From contig NZ_CP030261.1 of the NCBI RefSeq assembly GCF_003312915.1, forward strand, positions 2,728,001-2,792,000: a stretch of DNA of 64,000 nt. The letters are read 5' to 3'. The translations under genes and the position numbers were made by a program. Of this stretch, positions 43,994-51,925 are shown piece after piece; position 1 is the first letter of the stretch; every line of letters starts with the position of its first letter. This DNA comes from Flavobacterium fluviale. Lineage in GTDB: Bacteria; Bacteroidota; Bacteroidia; Flavobacteriales; Flavobacteriaceae. The notes beneath the pieces were generated by a model that was not told the origin of the DNA, did not search any database, and saw only the letters and a program-made list of their open reading frames with translations.

Positions 43994-45358
43994 ATGAATA
44001 AAAAACACCATTCCAACAATATACTTTCGAATTTAGGGATTCAGAGTCTGAACGAAATGCAGGAAATGGCGCAAGATGCCATTTTGAACGAAAACAATGT
44101 CTTACTACTTTCTCCAACTGGATCTGGAAAGACATTGGCTTTTTTGCTTCCAATTTTAGAATTGTTGCAGCCTGAGATTCTTTCTGTTCAATGTCTAATT
44201 TTGGTTCCTTCCCGCGAACTTGGACTTCAAATTGAACAGGTTTGGAAAAAAATGGGAACGCAGTACAAGGTAAATATCTGCTATGGCGGACATTCAATAG
44301 ACACAGAAATCAAAAATTTAAGCAATCCTCCTGCGGTTTTAATTGGAACGCCAGGAAGAATTGCTGATCATATTGACAGAGATACTTTTAGAACCGATAA
44401 AATTCAGACTTTAATTTTAGATGAATTTGATAAATCGCTTCAATTAGGATTTCACGAACAAATGTCTTTCATCATTGGCAGATTACCGAAAGTGAATAAA
44501 AGAGTTTTGGTTTCGGCAACTTCCGATATTGAAATTCCGAAATACACACGCGTTGTAAATCCAACAGTTTTAGATTTTATTCCAGAGGAAGAAGAGAAAG
44601 CAAATCTTTCGATGAAAATGGTTGTTTCATCTTCTAAAGACAAATTGGGAAGTTTATTCAATTTACTTTGTTCTTTGAAATCAGAATCAGCGATTATTTT
44701 TTGCAACCATCGCGATGCTGCAGAACGTATCAGTGATACTTTAAATGAAAAAGGAATCTATTCGGTTTATTATCACGGAGGAATGGATCAGGACGAACGT
44801 GAACGTGCCTTGATTCAGTTTAGAAATGGAAGTGTCAGCTATTTGGTCACAACAGATTTAGCGGCCAGAGGTTTGGATATTCCAGAAATGAAACACGTTA
44901 TTCATTATCATCTGCCTTTAAAAGAAGACGAATTTACGCATAGAAACGGGCGTACAGCGCGTATGCAGGCAATTGGAACAGCTTACATTATCATTCACGA
45001 AAGTGAAAAACAGTTGGATTATATTGATTATGAAATGGCAGTTTTAAATGTCGAAGGAAAAGTTTCGCTTCCAAATCCGCCTCAATTTCAAACTATTTAT
45101 ATTAGCGGCGGAAAGAAAACAAAGCTCAATAAATTTGATATTGTTGGATTCTTTTCTCAAAAAGGGAAATTAGAAAAGGACGATTTAGGTTTAATTGAAG
45201 TAAAAGATTTTGTTTCGTTTGCTGCCGTAAAATTCAATAAGGTAAAAGAGCTTTTGAAAAATATCAAAGATGAAAAGATGAAAGGCAAGAAATTCAAAAT
45301 TGAAGTAGCCCGAAACGTCATAAAGAAAGAAGAAGAGGAGAAAAGAGGTAAATATTAG
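43994..45358 (+). CDS. DbpA-like DEAD-box RNA helicase
   Basis: This is a 454-residue superfamily 2 RNA helicase. Conserved motifs are a Q-motif region (LGIQSLNEMQEMAQD), motif I SPTGSGKT, motif Ia PSRELGLQ, GTPGRIADH, motif II DEFD in place of DEAD, motif III SAT, then FCNHRDAAERIS, TTDLAARGLDIP and motif VI HRNGRTAR. A C-terminal DbpA-type RNA-binding domain (KLNKFDIVGFFSQKGKLEKDD onward) ends in a basic tail. DbpA acts on 23S rRNA during ribosome assembly; the same role here is inferred from the tail. The motif II variant is conservative, since Asp-Glu and the last Asp are kept. The mRNA is predicted to be leaderless. Confidence 0.9.
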   Translation: MNKKHHSNNILSNLGIQSLNEMQEMAQDAILNENNVLLLSPTGSGKTLAFLLPILELLQPEILSVQCLILVPSRELGLQIEQVWKKMGTQYKVNICYGGHSIDTEIKNLSNPPAVLIGTPGRIADHIDRDTFRTDKIQTLILDEFDKSLQLGFHEQMSFIIGRLPKVNKRVLVSATSDIEIPKYTRVVNPTVLDFIPEEEEKANLSMKMVVSSSKDKLGSLFNLLCSLKSESAIIFCNHRDAAERISDTLNEKGIYSVYYHGGMDQDERERALIQFRNGSVSYLVTTDLAARGLDIPEMKHVIHYHLPLKEDEFTHRNGRTARMQAIGTAYIIIHESEKQLDYIDYEMAVLNVEGKVSLPNPPQFQTIYISGGKKTKLNKFDIVGFFSQKGKLEKDDLGLIEVKDFVSFAAVKFNKVKELLKNIKDEKMKGKKFKIEVARNVIKKEEEEKRGKY

Positions 45359-45548
45359 TGTGAAAAACGAGCGAATAATTTGATTAAGAGTTTTTTGCGA
45401 CTTGGTTTTTATCTATTTGTTTTTCAATCGTTTAGATTTCTTTAACTAAGTTTTACAATTTTATGTTAAAAAAATAATGGTTTGATAGGTGTTTTTTCAA
45501 TATTTCTATGTTTTTTTGCTACAGTAAAATTGTAACCCCAAATACTAT

Positions 45549-45992
45549 ATGAAAAAGATTATTACTCTTGCCGCATTGTTTTTTACTTTTGTTTCGTTTG
45601 CACAGGTTAAGGTTCTAGAAACGGTTCCTGTAGAAAAATTAGGAAAAGTAAATAACAACTACATTCAGAAAATTGGTGACGAATACACTGTGTATTACAC
45701 TATTGTTCAAAGTGATGACGATTCGACTTTGAGAAAATTTTCATTCAAGAACATCGATAATGCCTATAACTCTTTATACAGCATTATCATGGGCGGATTT
45801 ACAGCTTCTCCGTTGTACGATATCAAATTAGAGTTACCTAACAACTACATTTGGTTGCACTACACAGGAAATGTGGTTCCAGACAAAGCTACAGTTCAAT
45901 TTATGGTTTCTGGTAAAGAAAGAGACGCAGCGACAAACAACGTTTCTGAGCCATTCGTAAAAGACCAAATCAATAAATTATTTCAAAAGTAA
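45549..45992 (+). CDS. Small secreted protein of unknown function
   Basis: The 147-residue protein has a signal peptide (MKKIITLAALFFTFVSFAQ). The mature part is beta-rich with an acidic turn (VQSDDDSTLRKFSF) and a conserved-looking end (EPFVKDQINKLFQK). No cysteine is present in the mature chain. I do not recognise the family. It lies alone between the helicase gene and a terminator; TAAAATTG about 35 bp upstream is a weak -7 candidate. Confidence 0.7.
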   Translation: MKKIITLAALFFTFVSFAQVKVLETVPVEKLGKVNNNYIQKIGDEYTVYYTIVQSDDDSTLRKFSFKNIDNAYNSLYSIIMGGFTASPLYDIKLELPNNYIWLHYTGNVVPDKATVQFMVSGKERDAATNNVSEPFVKDQINKLFQK

Positions 45993-45996
45993 TTTT

Positions 45997-46038
45997 TTTA
46001 AGGTTCAAAGACTTAAAGGTTCTAAGGGACTAAGTTTT
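45997..46038. repeat. AAGGTTCAAAG / AAGGTTCTAAG short direct repeats
   Basis: Two near-copies of AAGGTTC(A/T)AAG follow the stop of the secreted protein; same word family as at 23820-24012. Confidence 0.65.
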
Positions 46039-46057
46039 AACCTTTATCTATAATTAT

Positions 46058-46089
46058 AAAAAGCTGTTCTAATCGAACAGCTTTTTTTT
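46058..46089. terminator. bidirectional intrinsic terminator
   Basis: The hairpin AAAAGCTGTTC-taatc-GAACAGCTTTT with flanking A and T runs lies between the convergent genes at 45549 and 46310. Confidence 0.9.
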
Positions 46090-46127
46090 GTTTCAAGTTT
46101 AAAGTTTCAGGCTTGACATACTTTGTG

Positions 46128-46252
46128 CATAGTTTTACGCAAATGTGCTAAGTTATTTTATTTATAGGCTTTTAAAAGAAAAGTTCGCAAAGCTTTGTGG
46201 AATAAAACTTTGCGAACTTTGCGTATACTTTGTGTGCTTTGCGGTTAAAATT
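46128..46252. repeat. GCAAAG-rich intergenic repeat
   Basis: TTTTACGCAAATGTGCTAAG ... AAAGTTCGCAAAGCTTTGTGG is followed by the mirrored AAAACTTTGCGAACTTTGCG and TTTGTGTGCTTTGCGG. It is a diverged relative of the element at 16683-17106. With the terminator it fills the 317-bp gap; no gene is seen there. Confidence 0.7.
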
Positions 46253-46309
46253 ATGCAGCATCCGAAGAAACTTTGTCTCTTTGAGCCTTTGTTCTTCTGA
46301 ACCTAAAAA

Positions 46310-46888
46310 TTAAATTTTCTTTACATACTGCGTTATAATCACAATCTGCTGTCCATCTACTTTTCCTTCAATATATTCAGCGTTTTCGTGGTCTAAACGA
46401 ATATTTCTCACAGCAGTTCCTTGTTTGGCAACCATACTAGAACCTTTTACTTTAAGGTCTTTTATTAAAACAACAGAATCTCCGTGTTGTAGTACTACGC
46501 CGTTGCTGTCACGGTGAACTAATTTATTTTCGTCATCTTCGCCTTCTCCAGTTGCTTGTGCCCATGCCAGAGTATCTTCGTCTAAATACATCATGTCTAG
46601 TAATTCCTGAGGCCATCCTGCAGCGCGCAAACGGCTTAACATTCTCCAAGCTACAACCTGCACTGCAGTATTCTCATTCCACATGCTGTCGTTAAGGCAT
46701 CTCCAGTGATTTAAATCTACGTTATCTGGATTTTCAATTTGGTCAATGCAAGTATTGCAGGCTAATATAGCTTCATCAATGCCGCCTTTTTGAGTTGGCA
46801 GTACTTGATAAACTTTTAGATTTTCTTCGTTTCCGCAAAGTTCACATTTAGATCCGCTTCGTTTGCTTAATTCTCTTTCGATGCTCAT
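46310..46888 (-). CDS. PhnA-domain zinc-ribbon protein
   Basis: The 192-residue protein has an N-terminal zinc ribbon with two Cys pairs (KCELCGNEE and LACNTCIDQ), a middle segment, and a C-terminal PhnA SH3-like domain (HGDSVVLIKDLKVKGSSMVAKQGT). Despite the name, PhnA proteins have no proven role in alkylphosphonate use, and no phosphonate genes are near. The length is longer than E. coli PhnA because of the central helical insert (residues about 60-115). It stands alone after the convergent terminator and repeat. Confidence 0.85.
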   Translation of the reverse strand: MSIERELSKRSGSKCELCGNEENLKVYQVLPTQKGGIDEAILACNTCIDQIENPDNVDLNHWRCLNDSMWNENTAVQVVAWRMLSRLRAAGWPQELLDMMYLDEDTLAWAQATGEGEDDENKLVHRDSNGVVLQHGDSVVLIKDLKVKGSSMVAKQGTAVRNIRLDHENAEYIEGKVDGQQIVIITQYVKKI

Positions 46889-46976
46889 TATTTGGTATTT
46901 ATTTTAAAAATGCGAATTTACTTATATTTTATTTCGCTTGCAAGTTATGTATTCTCTTTAATAATAAAGAAATAAT

Positions 46977-47483
46977 TTATTTTTGTAATTCTTGTAAAAG
47001 AGAATAATGTGCGGTTTTCAATGATCTAATTAAGTTTCTTTTTTCAGAGCCACCAGTCATATTTTTGTAGATACCTACTTTTTTATAAATTTTATCTCCA
47101 ATTTTATAATTAATCGTTGATACCATCGTAGCAGATGATAAATCAAACATCCAAGAAATATCAGTTATTTCCGCATCAATATTAATGTCAGAATCATTAA
47201 TTGTTTGATTTTTAAAATATTTCACTTTTAAATTGATCTTTGTCTCTTTAGCTAGTTCTGCTACCGATTCATTGAAAGTTTCATTAATATCAGGACGTTT
47301 TTCCATACCTGCTCTGGGACCTGATTTTTTTATACTTTTTACACTATTTTCATTAATTGAAAAGACAACTGTTTTGCCATTAAAATAATCATGATTCAGA
47401 TTATTTTTTGAAAAATTACTTTTAGTTGCGCAACCAAATAGCGTCAACACTAATAAACAGGTGACTATTCTTTTGAATTTCAT
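46977..47483 (-). CDS. Lipoprotein of unknown function
   Basis: The 168-residue protein has a lipoprotein signal (MKFKRIVTCLLVLTLFGC, lipidated Cys18). The mature part is unrecognised, with beta-rich segments (LKVKYFKNQTINDSDINIDAEITDISW, MVSTINYKIGDKIYKKVGIY) and a C-terminal helix. It begins 18 bp after the coaD stop on the same strand, so co-transcription is likely, but no link to coenzyme A synthesis is implied. Confidence 0.7.
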   Translation of the reverse strand: MKFKRIVTCLLVLTLFGCATKSNFSKNNLNHDYFNGKTVVFSINENSVKSIKKSGPRAGMEKRPDINETFNESVAELAKETKINLKVKYFKNQTINDSDINIDAEITDISWMFDLSSATMVSTINYKIGDKIYKKVGIYKNMTGGSEKRNLIRSLKTAHYSLLQELQK

Positions 47484-47501
47484 ATATAATTTTTTTTTTA
47501 A

Positions 47502-47960
47502 TTATTTCTTAACCCTCACCGCATCAGGAACTAGCATTTCATACTCACCTCCATGACGTAATACGTCACGAACAATACTCGAGCTAATAAATGAAGTACT
47601 TGCAGCAGTCAATAAAAATACAGTTTCTATTTTAGAAAGTTTTCTATTCGTATGCGCGATAGCTTTTTCAAATTCGAAATCGGCTGGGTTGCGAAGACCT
47701 CTTAAAATGAAATTGGCTTTTAGTTTTTTCGCCAGATCAATTGTTAATCCTTCATAGGTGATTACTGAAATTTTTGGCTCGTCTTTAAAAGTTTCTTCAA
47801 TAAAGCGCTTTCTTTCTTCTAATGAAAACATGTATTTTTTTTCGGCATTAACACCAATTGCAATTACAATTTCATCAAATAAAGGAATTCCTCTTTTGAT
47901 AATGTCTTCGTGTCCAAGTGTAATAGGGTCAAATGATCCTGGGAATATGGCTTTTCGCAT
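47502..47960 (-). CDS. coaD: Phosphopantetheine adenylyltransferase
   Basis: The enzyme transfers AMP from ATP to 4'-phosphopantetheine, the penultimate step of coenzyme A synthesis. The 152-residue protein has the nucleotidyltransferase motif FPGSFDPITLGH (T14-x-G-H17) at the N-terminus, the loop GLRNPADFEFE, and the ISSSIVRD motif at the C-terminal side. All are as expected for the family. The gene follows the DUF421/zinc-ribbon gene by 18 bp and precedes a lipoprotein gene by 18 bp on the same strand, so the three are probably one operon. Confidence 0.95.
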   Translation of the reverse strand: MRKAIFPGSFDPITLGHEDIIKRGIPLFDEIVIAIGVNAEKKYMFSLEERKRFIEETFKDEPKISVITYEGLTIDLAKKLKANFILRGLRNPADFEFEKAIAHTNRKLSKIETVFLLTAASTSFISSSIVRDVLRHGGEYEMLVPDAVRVKK

Positions 47961-47978
47961 TTTCTTTTGAATTAAATT

Positions 47979-48671
47979 TTATGTTATTCTAAGCGTATCT
48001 ATCGCTTCAACCCATTCCTCTTTTTGACAGACTTTACATTTTGCTGTTCCTGCATTTTTTTCTTCGGTATGACCACAGAAAGTACAAGCGTAAATTCCGT
48101 CAGTTGGAATGTTTTTGCTTTTTTGGTTAAAAAGCATCGGTAAAATAGGAAGTCCGTGTTTTACTTCTTCGTCTTCATAAAAAAAGACGCTTATTTCACC
48201 GCTTGTTTCTATAAAAGCATGTTTTACCTGCCCTAAATGCTCTATGGATCGAATACGCAGTTCTGAGAAAAATTCGTCCTGCGCCAAAGTTTCTTTTTTA
48301 AAACTTGACACAGAAAACTTTCCATCATTGATAAGGCATTCGGTTTTACCTTCTATAAATTCTTCGAATTTTTTACTCTTTCCAGTAAGCCATGTTACAC
48401 CGCGATACAGGATAATGATAACCAGGAAAACAATCGCTGCGGGAACTATTCCAACATCTTCATAGAACATTGGATCGCCGGCAGCCGAACCAAGGGCAAT
48501 AACAATTACGGTTTCAAAAATTGATAATTGTTTAACCCCTCTTTTACCTGCCAGCTTTAATGTAAGCAGCAAAATAGTAAACATAACCGCTGAACGAAAT
48601 ATTACTTCCAGAAGAAAAATCTCTGGTAATTCGTTAAATAACAATCTATTCCATTCAAAGATTTCTTTCAT
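47979..48671 (-). CDS. DUF421 membrane protein with C-terminal zinc-ribbon-like tail
   Basis: The 230-residue protein has three hydrophobic segments (about 20-40, 52-68, 76-95) and the DUF421 soluble domain (ECLINDGKFSVSSFKKETL, then VKHAFIETSGEISVFFYED). Beyond the usual end it has an extra tail of about 50 residues with two Cys pairs, Cys196/Cys199 (YACTFCGHT) and Cys212/Cys215 (KCKVCQKEEW), a rubredoxin- or zinc-ribbon-like metal site. The shorter DUF421 protein at 7073 lacks this. The tail should lie on the cytoplasmic side with the soluble domain. It is upstream of coaD in the same orientation. Confidence 0.85.
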   Translation of the reverse strand: MKEIFEWNRLLFNELPEIFLLEVIFRSAVMFTILLLTLKLAGKRGVKQLSIFETVIVIALGSAAGDPMFYEDVGIVPAAIVFLVIIILYRGVTWLTGKSKKFEEFIEGKTECLINDGKFSVSSFKKETLAQDEFFSELRIRSIEHLGQVKHAFIETSGEISVFFYEDEEVKHGLPILPMLFNQKSKNIPTDGIYACTFCGHTEEKNAGTAKCKVCQKEEWVEAIDTLRIT

Positions 48672-48676
48672 TTTTT

Positions 48677-48808
48677 TAAGGTTCTAAGGTTTTGAGATAC
48701 TAAGGTTCTAAGCTTTTTTAAAGGACTTCGACTTCGCTCAGTCTGACAACAAGCGTTAAAAGCAAAAGTGCTAAAATCTTAGGATCTTAGCACCTTAGTA
48801 GCTTAGCG
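48677..48808. repeat. AAGGTTCTAAG words and CTTCGACTTCGCTCAG element
   Basis: Direct words of TAAGGTTCTAAG (48677-48713) face inverted words (CTTAGGATCTTAGCACCTTAG, 48772-48808), and between them lies GACTTCGACTTCGCTCAGTC (48724-48747), a copy of the element at 16632. It fills the gap between ddl and the DUF421 gene. Confidence 0.7.
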
Positions 48809-48809
48809 G

Positions 48810-49781
48810 CTATTTTAAAGCTAATTCTATCGCATTTGTGAATAAATCTTCTAGGGAAATTCCGGCTGCTTTTGCTTGCTGCGGAATCAAACTCTCTGTT
48901 GTTAAACCTGGAATAGTGTTCATTTCCAGCATATAAGGTTCGTTGTCTACGATAATGAATTCGCTTCTAGAGAAACCTTTCATTTTTAATACTTCGTACG
49001 CACGTTTTGCTGTTTCACCTACCTTTTGGGTTAATTCGTCTGAGATTCTCGCAGGTGTTATTTCTTGCGATTTTCCTTCGTATTTAGCTTCGTAATCAAA
49101 GAAATCATTGTCTGAAACGATTTCAGTTATTGGTAAAACTTTAATTTCACCTTTATAATTAATTACACCAACAGAAACTTCAGTTCCATCCAGGAAACTT
49201 TCTATGATGATTTCGTTGTCTTCTTTATACGCGACTTCAATTGCAATTGGCAGTTCCGCTTCGGTTTTTACTTTTGAGATTCCGAAACTTGAACCCGCTT
49301 TGTTTGGCTTAACGAAACATGGAAGTCCCACTTTTTTAACGATTTCAGCTGTATTGATTTCGTCACCTTTGTTCAAATAATAAGAGACAGCGGTTTTGAT
49401 TCCGTATGGTTTTAAAACCGATAATAAATCTCTTTTATTAAAAGTCAATGCAGATTGATAATAATCGCAGGAAGATTGCGGTAATCCAATTAATTCGAAA
49501 TAAGCCTGCATTAATCCGTCTTCGCCCGGAGTTCCGTGAATTGCGTTAAAAACACAATCAAAAGTGATTTTTTCTCCGTTTACTGTAACTGAAAAATCAT
49601 TTCTATCGATTGGAAATTCGGCATCATTTTGGTCTACATAAACCCATTTTTCTTTGAAAATGTGAACTCGAAATCCGTTGTATTTTGTTTTATCAAGATA
49701 TTGGTATACAACGTTTCCGCTGATCAGCGAAATTTTGTATTCGCTTGAATATCCGCCCATGATGATGGCAATGTTTTTCAT
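48810..49781 (-). CDS. ddl: D-alanine--D-alanine ligase
   Basis: The enzyme joins two D-alanines with ATP for peptidoglycan precursors. The 323-residue ATP-grasp protein has an N-terminal MGGYSSEYKISLISG, the FNAIHGTPGEDG loop, LPCFVKPNKAGSSFGISKV, IIESFLDGTEVSVGV, and the metal-binding end PYMLEMNTIPGLT. All substrate-binding elements seem complete. It is transcribed divergently from the PASTA/rluD pair, and a short repeat lies in the 274-bp gap; in related genomes I recall coaD, ddl, PASTA protein and rluD staying together. Confidence 0.95.
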   Translation of the reverse strand: MKNIAIIMGGYSSEYKISLISGNVVYQYLDKTKYNGFRVHIFKEKWVYVDQNDAEFPIDRNDFSVTVNGEKITFDCVFNAIHGTPGEDGLMQAYFELIGLPQSSCDYYQSALTFNKRDLLSVLKPYGIKTAVSYYLNKGDEINTAEIVKKVGLPCFVKPNKAGSSFGISKVKTEAELPIAIEVAYKEDNEIIIESFLDGTEVSVGVINYKGEIKVLPITEIVSDNDFFDYEAKYEGKSQEITPARISDELTQKVGETAKRAYEVLKMKGFSRSEFIIVDNEPYMLEMNTIPGLTTESLIPQQAKAAGISLEDLFTNAIELALK

Positions 49782-49898
49782 TTTTTATTGTGTATTTGTT
49801 TAATCGATTTTATTGTTTAACCGTTATTTGGTTAATGGTCTAATTGTTTGTTTACTGCTTGCACAAGTTTTTACGAATTATTTTTATTCGTTATGTTT

Positions 49899-49970
49899 GT
49901 CAGACTGAGCGAAGCCGAAGTCCCGTTTGCTGTATCACTTTGCAGGTACTTCGACTTCGCTCAGTCTAAC
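49899..49970. repeat. GAGCGAAG-CGAAG inverted pair
   Basis: GTCAGACTGAGCGAAGCCGAAG and its near-complement ACTTCGACTTCGCTCAGTCTAAC flank about 25 bp in the ddl/PASTA divergent gap. Both arms are copies of the element at 16632-16654. Confidence 0.78.
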
Positions 49971-50027
49971 AATTTCTTGCATTCTTGTTTTAAACAAAAT
50001 TATCATTTTTTTTGAAACGAAATACTT

Positions 50028-50035
50028 TATCTTTG
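50028..50035 (+). promoter_or_regulatory. -7 promoter box (TATCTTTG) for PASTA/rluD operon
   Basis: TATCTTTG is a perfect TAnnTTTG and lies 20 bp before the ATG at 50056. The nearest TTTG upstream is 13 bp away, shorter than usual. A transcript from here cannot include the longer frame start at 49927. Confidence 0.6.
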
Positions 50036-50055
50036 TCGCTATTAAAAATAAATTT

Positions 50056-50676
50056 ATGAGTTTACGTCAGTATTTAACAAGCCGAGTTTTTTTCTTGCAA
50101 TTGCTTGCGGCCGCAGCTATAATTGCGGTTATAGGTTACTTATTTATGCATTGGTTGACTTTTACAACTGATCACGGACATGAAATAGCTGTTCCGAATT
50201 TGTCTAAACTGACTGAGGAACAAGTAGAAGAGAAATTGGATGAACTGGATTTAGACTACGTGCTCCTAGACAGTGTTGATTACAGAAGTGAATTCCCAAA
50301 ATATAGTGTTGTTGAGCAGGATCCGCTGCCGGGAACTAAAGTAAAAGTGGGAAGAAAAATCTATATTAAGATTAATGCTTCAGGTTTTTCTTCTGTTAAA
50401 ATTCCTGATTTGATCGAGAAAACATATCGTGAAGCGGTTCCGACTTTAAAAGCTCTAGGGCTTGAACTGGGAACGATTACCTATATTCCGAATCTTGGAA
50501 AAGATATGGTATTGGAAATGCGTTTAAAAGGCAGAAATTTAAAAGTAGGAGACCGCGTTTTGAAGGCGTCTAAGATCGATTTGGTTTTAGGTGACGGAAA
50601 AGCAAGTTATGTAGATGAAAGCCAGACAGACAGTACAGCAGCTGAGCCTGCAGAAACCCCACAAGATGAACAATAA
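50056..50676 (+). CDS. PASTA-domain membrane protein
   Basis: The 206-residue protein has a single N-terminal membrane segment (VFFLQLLAAAAIIAVIGYLF-type, residues about 11-33) and then two PASTA domains outside the membrane (IAVPNLSKLTEEQVEEKL ... VKVGRKIYIKI and VKIPDLIEKTYREAV ... ASKIDLVLG). PASTA domains bind peptidoglycan fragments. A Ser/Thr/Glu-rich tail closes the protein. It has no kinase domain. The frame is open to 49927, but those residues come from repeat DNA and the -7 box lies after that start, so I use the ATG at 50056. Its stop codon overlaps the rluD start by 11 bp. Confidence 0.88.
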   Translation: MSLRQYLTSRVFFLQLLAAAAIIAVIGYLFMHWLTFTTDHGHEIAVPNLSKLTEEQVEEKLDELDLDYVLLDSVDYRSEFPKYSVVEQDPLPGTKVKVGRKIYIKINASGFSSVKIPDLIEKTYREAVPTLKALGLELGTITYIPNLGKDMVLEMRLKGRNLKVGDRVLKASKIDLVLGDGKASYVDESQTDSTAAEPAETPQDEQ

Positions 50677-51712
50677 TATTGAAGAAAATTTAGATCTGGA
50701 AGACGAATTATTCGAGCATTACAGATTTGAAGTGCCTAAAGGTCAGGCGTTTTTGCGTATTGACAAATATTTAATGAATTTGATTCAGAATGCTACGCGC
50801 AACAAGATTCAGAACGCAGCAGCTGAAGGAAACATTTTTGTAAATGATATTCCAGTAAAATCAAATTATAAAGTAAAACCTTTTGATGTGATTACGGTTA
50901 TGTTATCGCATCCGCCGTTTGAAAATCATATTCTTCCGGAAGATATTCCGCTGAATATTGTTTACGAAGACGATGCTCTTTTATTAATTAATAAAGAGCC
51001 GGGAATGGTTGTACACCCAGGTCACGGAAATTATACAGGAACGTTAGTAAATGCTTTGGCACATCATTTTGATAATCTGCCAATGAATAGCAGCGAACGT
51101 CCTGGTTTGGTGCACCGTATTGATAAAGATACTTCTGGACTTTTGGTTGTTGCCAAAACAGAAGCTGCTATGACGCACTTAGCGAAGCAGTTTGAAGCGA
51201 AAACTACTGAACGTGAATATATTGCCCTTGTATGGGGAAATGTTACAGCAGAAAGCGGTACCATTGAAGGAAATCTCGCAAGACATTTAAAAGACCGCAT
51301 GCAAATGGCTGTTTTTGATGATCCTGAAATTGGAAAACCTGCGATTACGCATTATAAAGTTTTGGAGCGTTTTGGTTACGTAACTTTGATTTCTTGTAAA
51401 CTGGAAACAGGAAGAACGCATCAGATTCGTGCACACATGAAACACATCGGACATCCGCTGTTTAATGATGAGCGTTATGGCGGACATTTGATTCTAAAAG
51501 GAACAACCTTTACAAAATACAAACAGTTTATCGAGAATTGTTTTAAAGCTTTACCGCGTCAGGCACTGCATGCCAAAACACTTGGTTTTGTTCATCCTAA
51601 TACTGGTGAATTAATGCGTTTTGATACAGAATTGCCACAGGATTTTCAGGATTGTATCGAGAAATGGCGCGTTTATGTGAAGTCGCATAATGTTGAGGAT
51701 GAAGATGCTTAA
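50666..51712 (+). CDS. rluD: RluD-family 23S rRNA pseudouridine synthase
   Basis: The enzyme isomerises uridines to pseudouridine in 23S rRNA (RluD acts in helix 69). The 348-residue protein has an N-terminal S4-like domain (FLRIDKYLMNLIQNATRNKIQ, residues about 29-49) and the RluA-type catalytic domain with GLVHRIDKDTSGLLVVAKT, Asp153 in HRIDKDTSG being the catalytic residue, and ETGRTHQIRAHMKHIGHP. I start at the ATG at 50666, which overlaps the PASTA stop (ATGAACAATAA); the upstream ATG at 50615 would add 17 residues with no family similarity. A terminator follows. Confidence 0.93.
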   Translation: MNNNIEENLDLEDELFEHYRFEVPKGQAFLRIDKYLMNLIQNATRNKIQNAAAEGNIFVNDIPVKSNYKVKPFDVITVMLSHPPFENHILPEDIPLNIVYEDDALLLINKEPGMVVHPGHGNYTGTLVNALAHHFDNLPMNSSERPGLVHRIDKDTSGLLVVAKTEAAMTHLAKQFEAKTTEREYIALVWGNVTAESGTIEGNLARHLKDRMQMAVFDDPEIGKPAITHYKVLERFGYVTLISCKLETGRTHQIRAHMKHIGHPLFNDERYGGHLILKGTTFTKYKQFIENCFKALPRQALHAKTLGFVHPNTGELMRFDTELPQDFQDCIEKWRVYVKSHNVEDEDA

Positions 51713-51777
51713 TTAGATAAATTAGGGAATTTGTCAATTAGATAATTAGATAATTTTTCCTTAACTAAATGAAATAG

Positions 51778-51808
51778 AAAAAGCTCCATTTGGAGCTTTT
51801 TTGTTTTT
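51778..51808. terminator. intrinsic terminator after rluD
   Basis: The hairpin AAAAAGCTCCA-tt-TGGAGCTTTTTT lies 66 bp after the rluD stop codon and ends in a T run. Confidence 0.88.
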
Positions 51809-51825
51809 GACCATTCCAATATTCT

Positions 51826-51900
51826 GTAGAGGCGCACAGCAGTGCGTCTCCTCAACTAATATTCACAATATGTTAGACGCACTGCGGTGCGTCTCTATAG
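51826..51900. repeat. GACGCACTGCnGTGCGTC palindromic repeats
   Basis: GGCGCACAGCAGTGCGTCTC and GACGCACTGCGGTGCGTCTC lie in tandem with about 25 bp between them. Both are relatives of the palindrome at 36093-36112. Confidence 0.78.
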
Positions 51901-51925
51901 TTATGCTTTGTGTTATTAATAATTC

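Noticed and set aside
46310..46888. Phosphonate metabolism role for the PhnA-domain gene
   Set aside because: The name is historical; no phosphonate uptake or C-P lyase genes are in the window.
49927..50055. Longer N-terminus for the PASTA protein
   Set aside because: The extra codons lie in repeat DNA upstream of the -7 box; the ATG at 50056 precedes the membrane segment.
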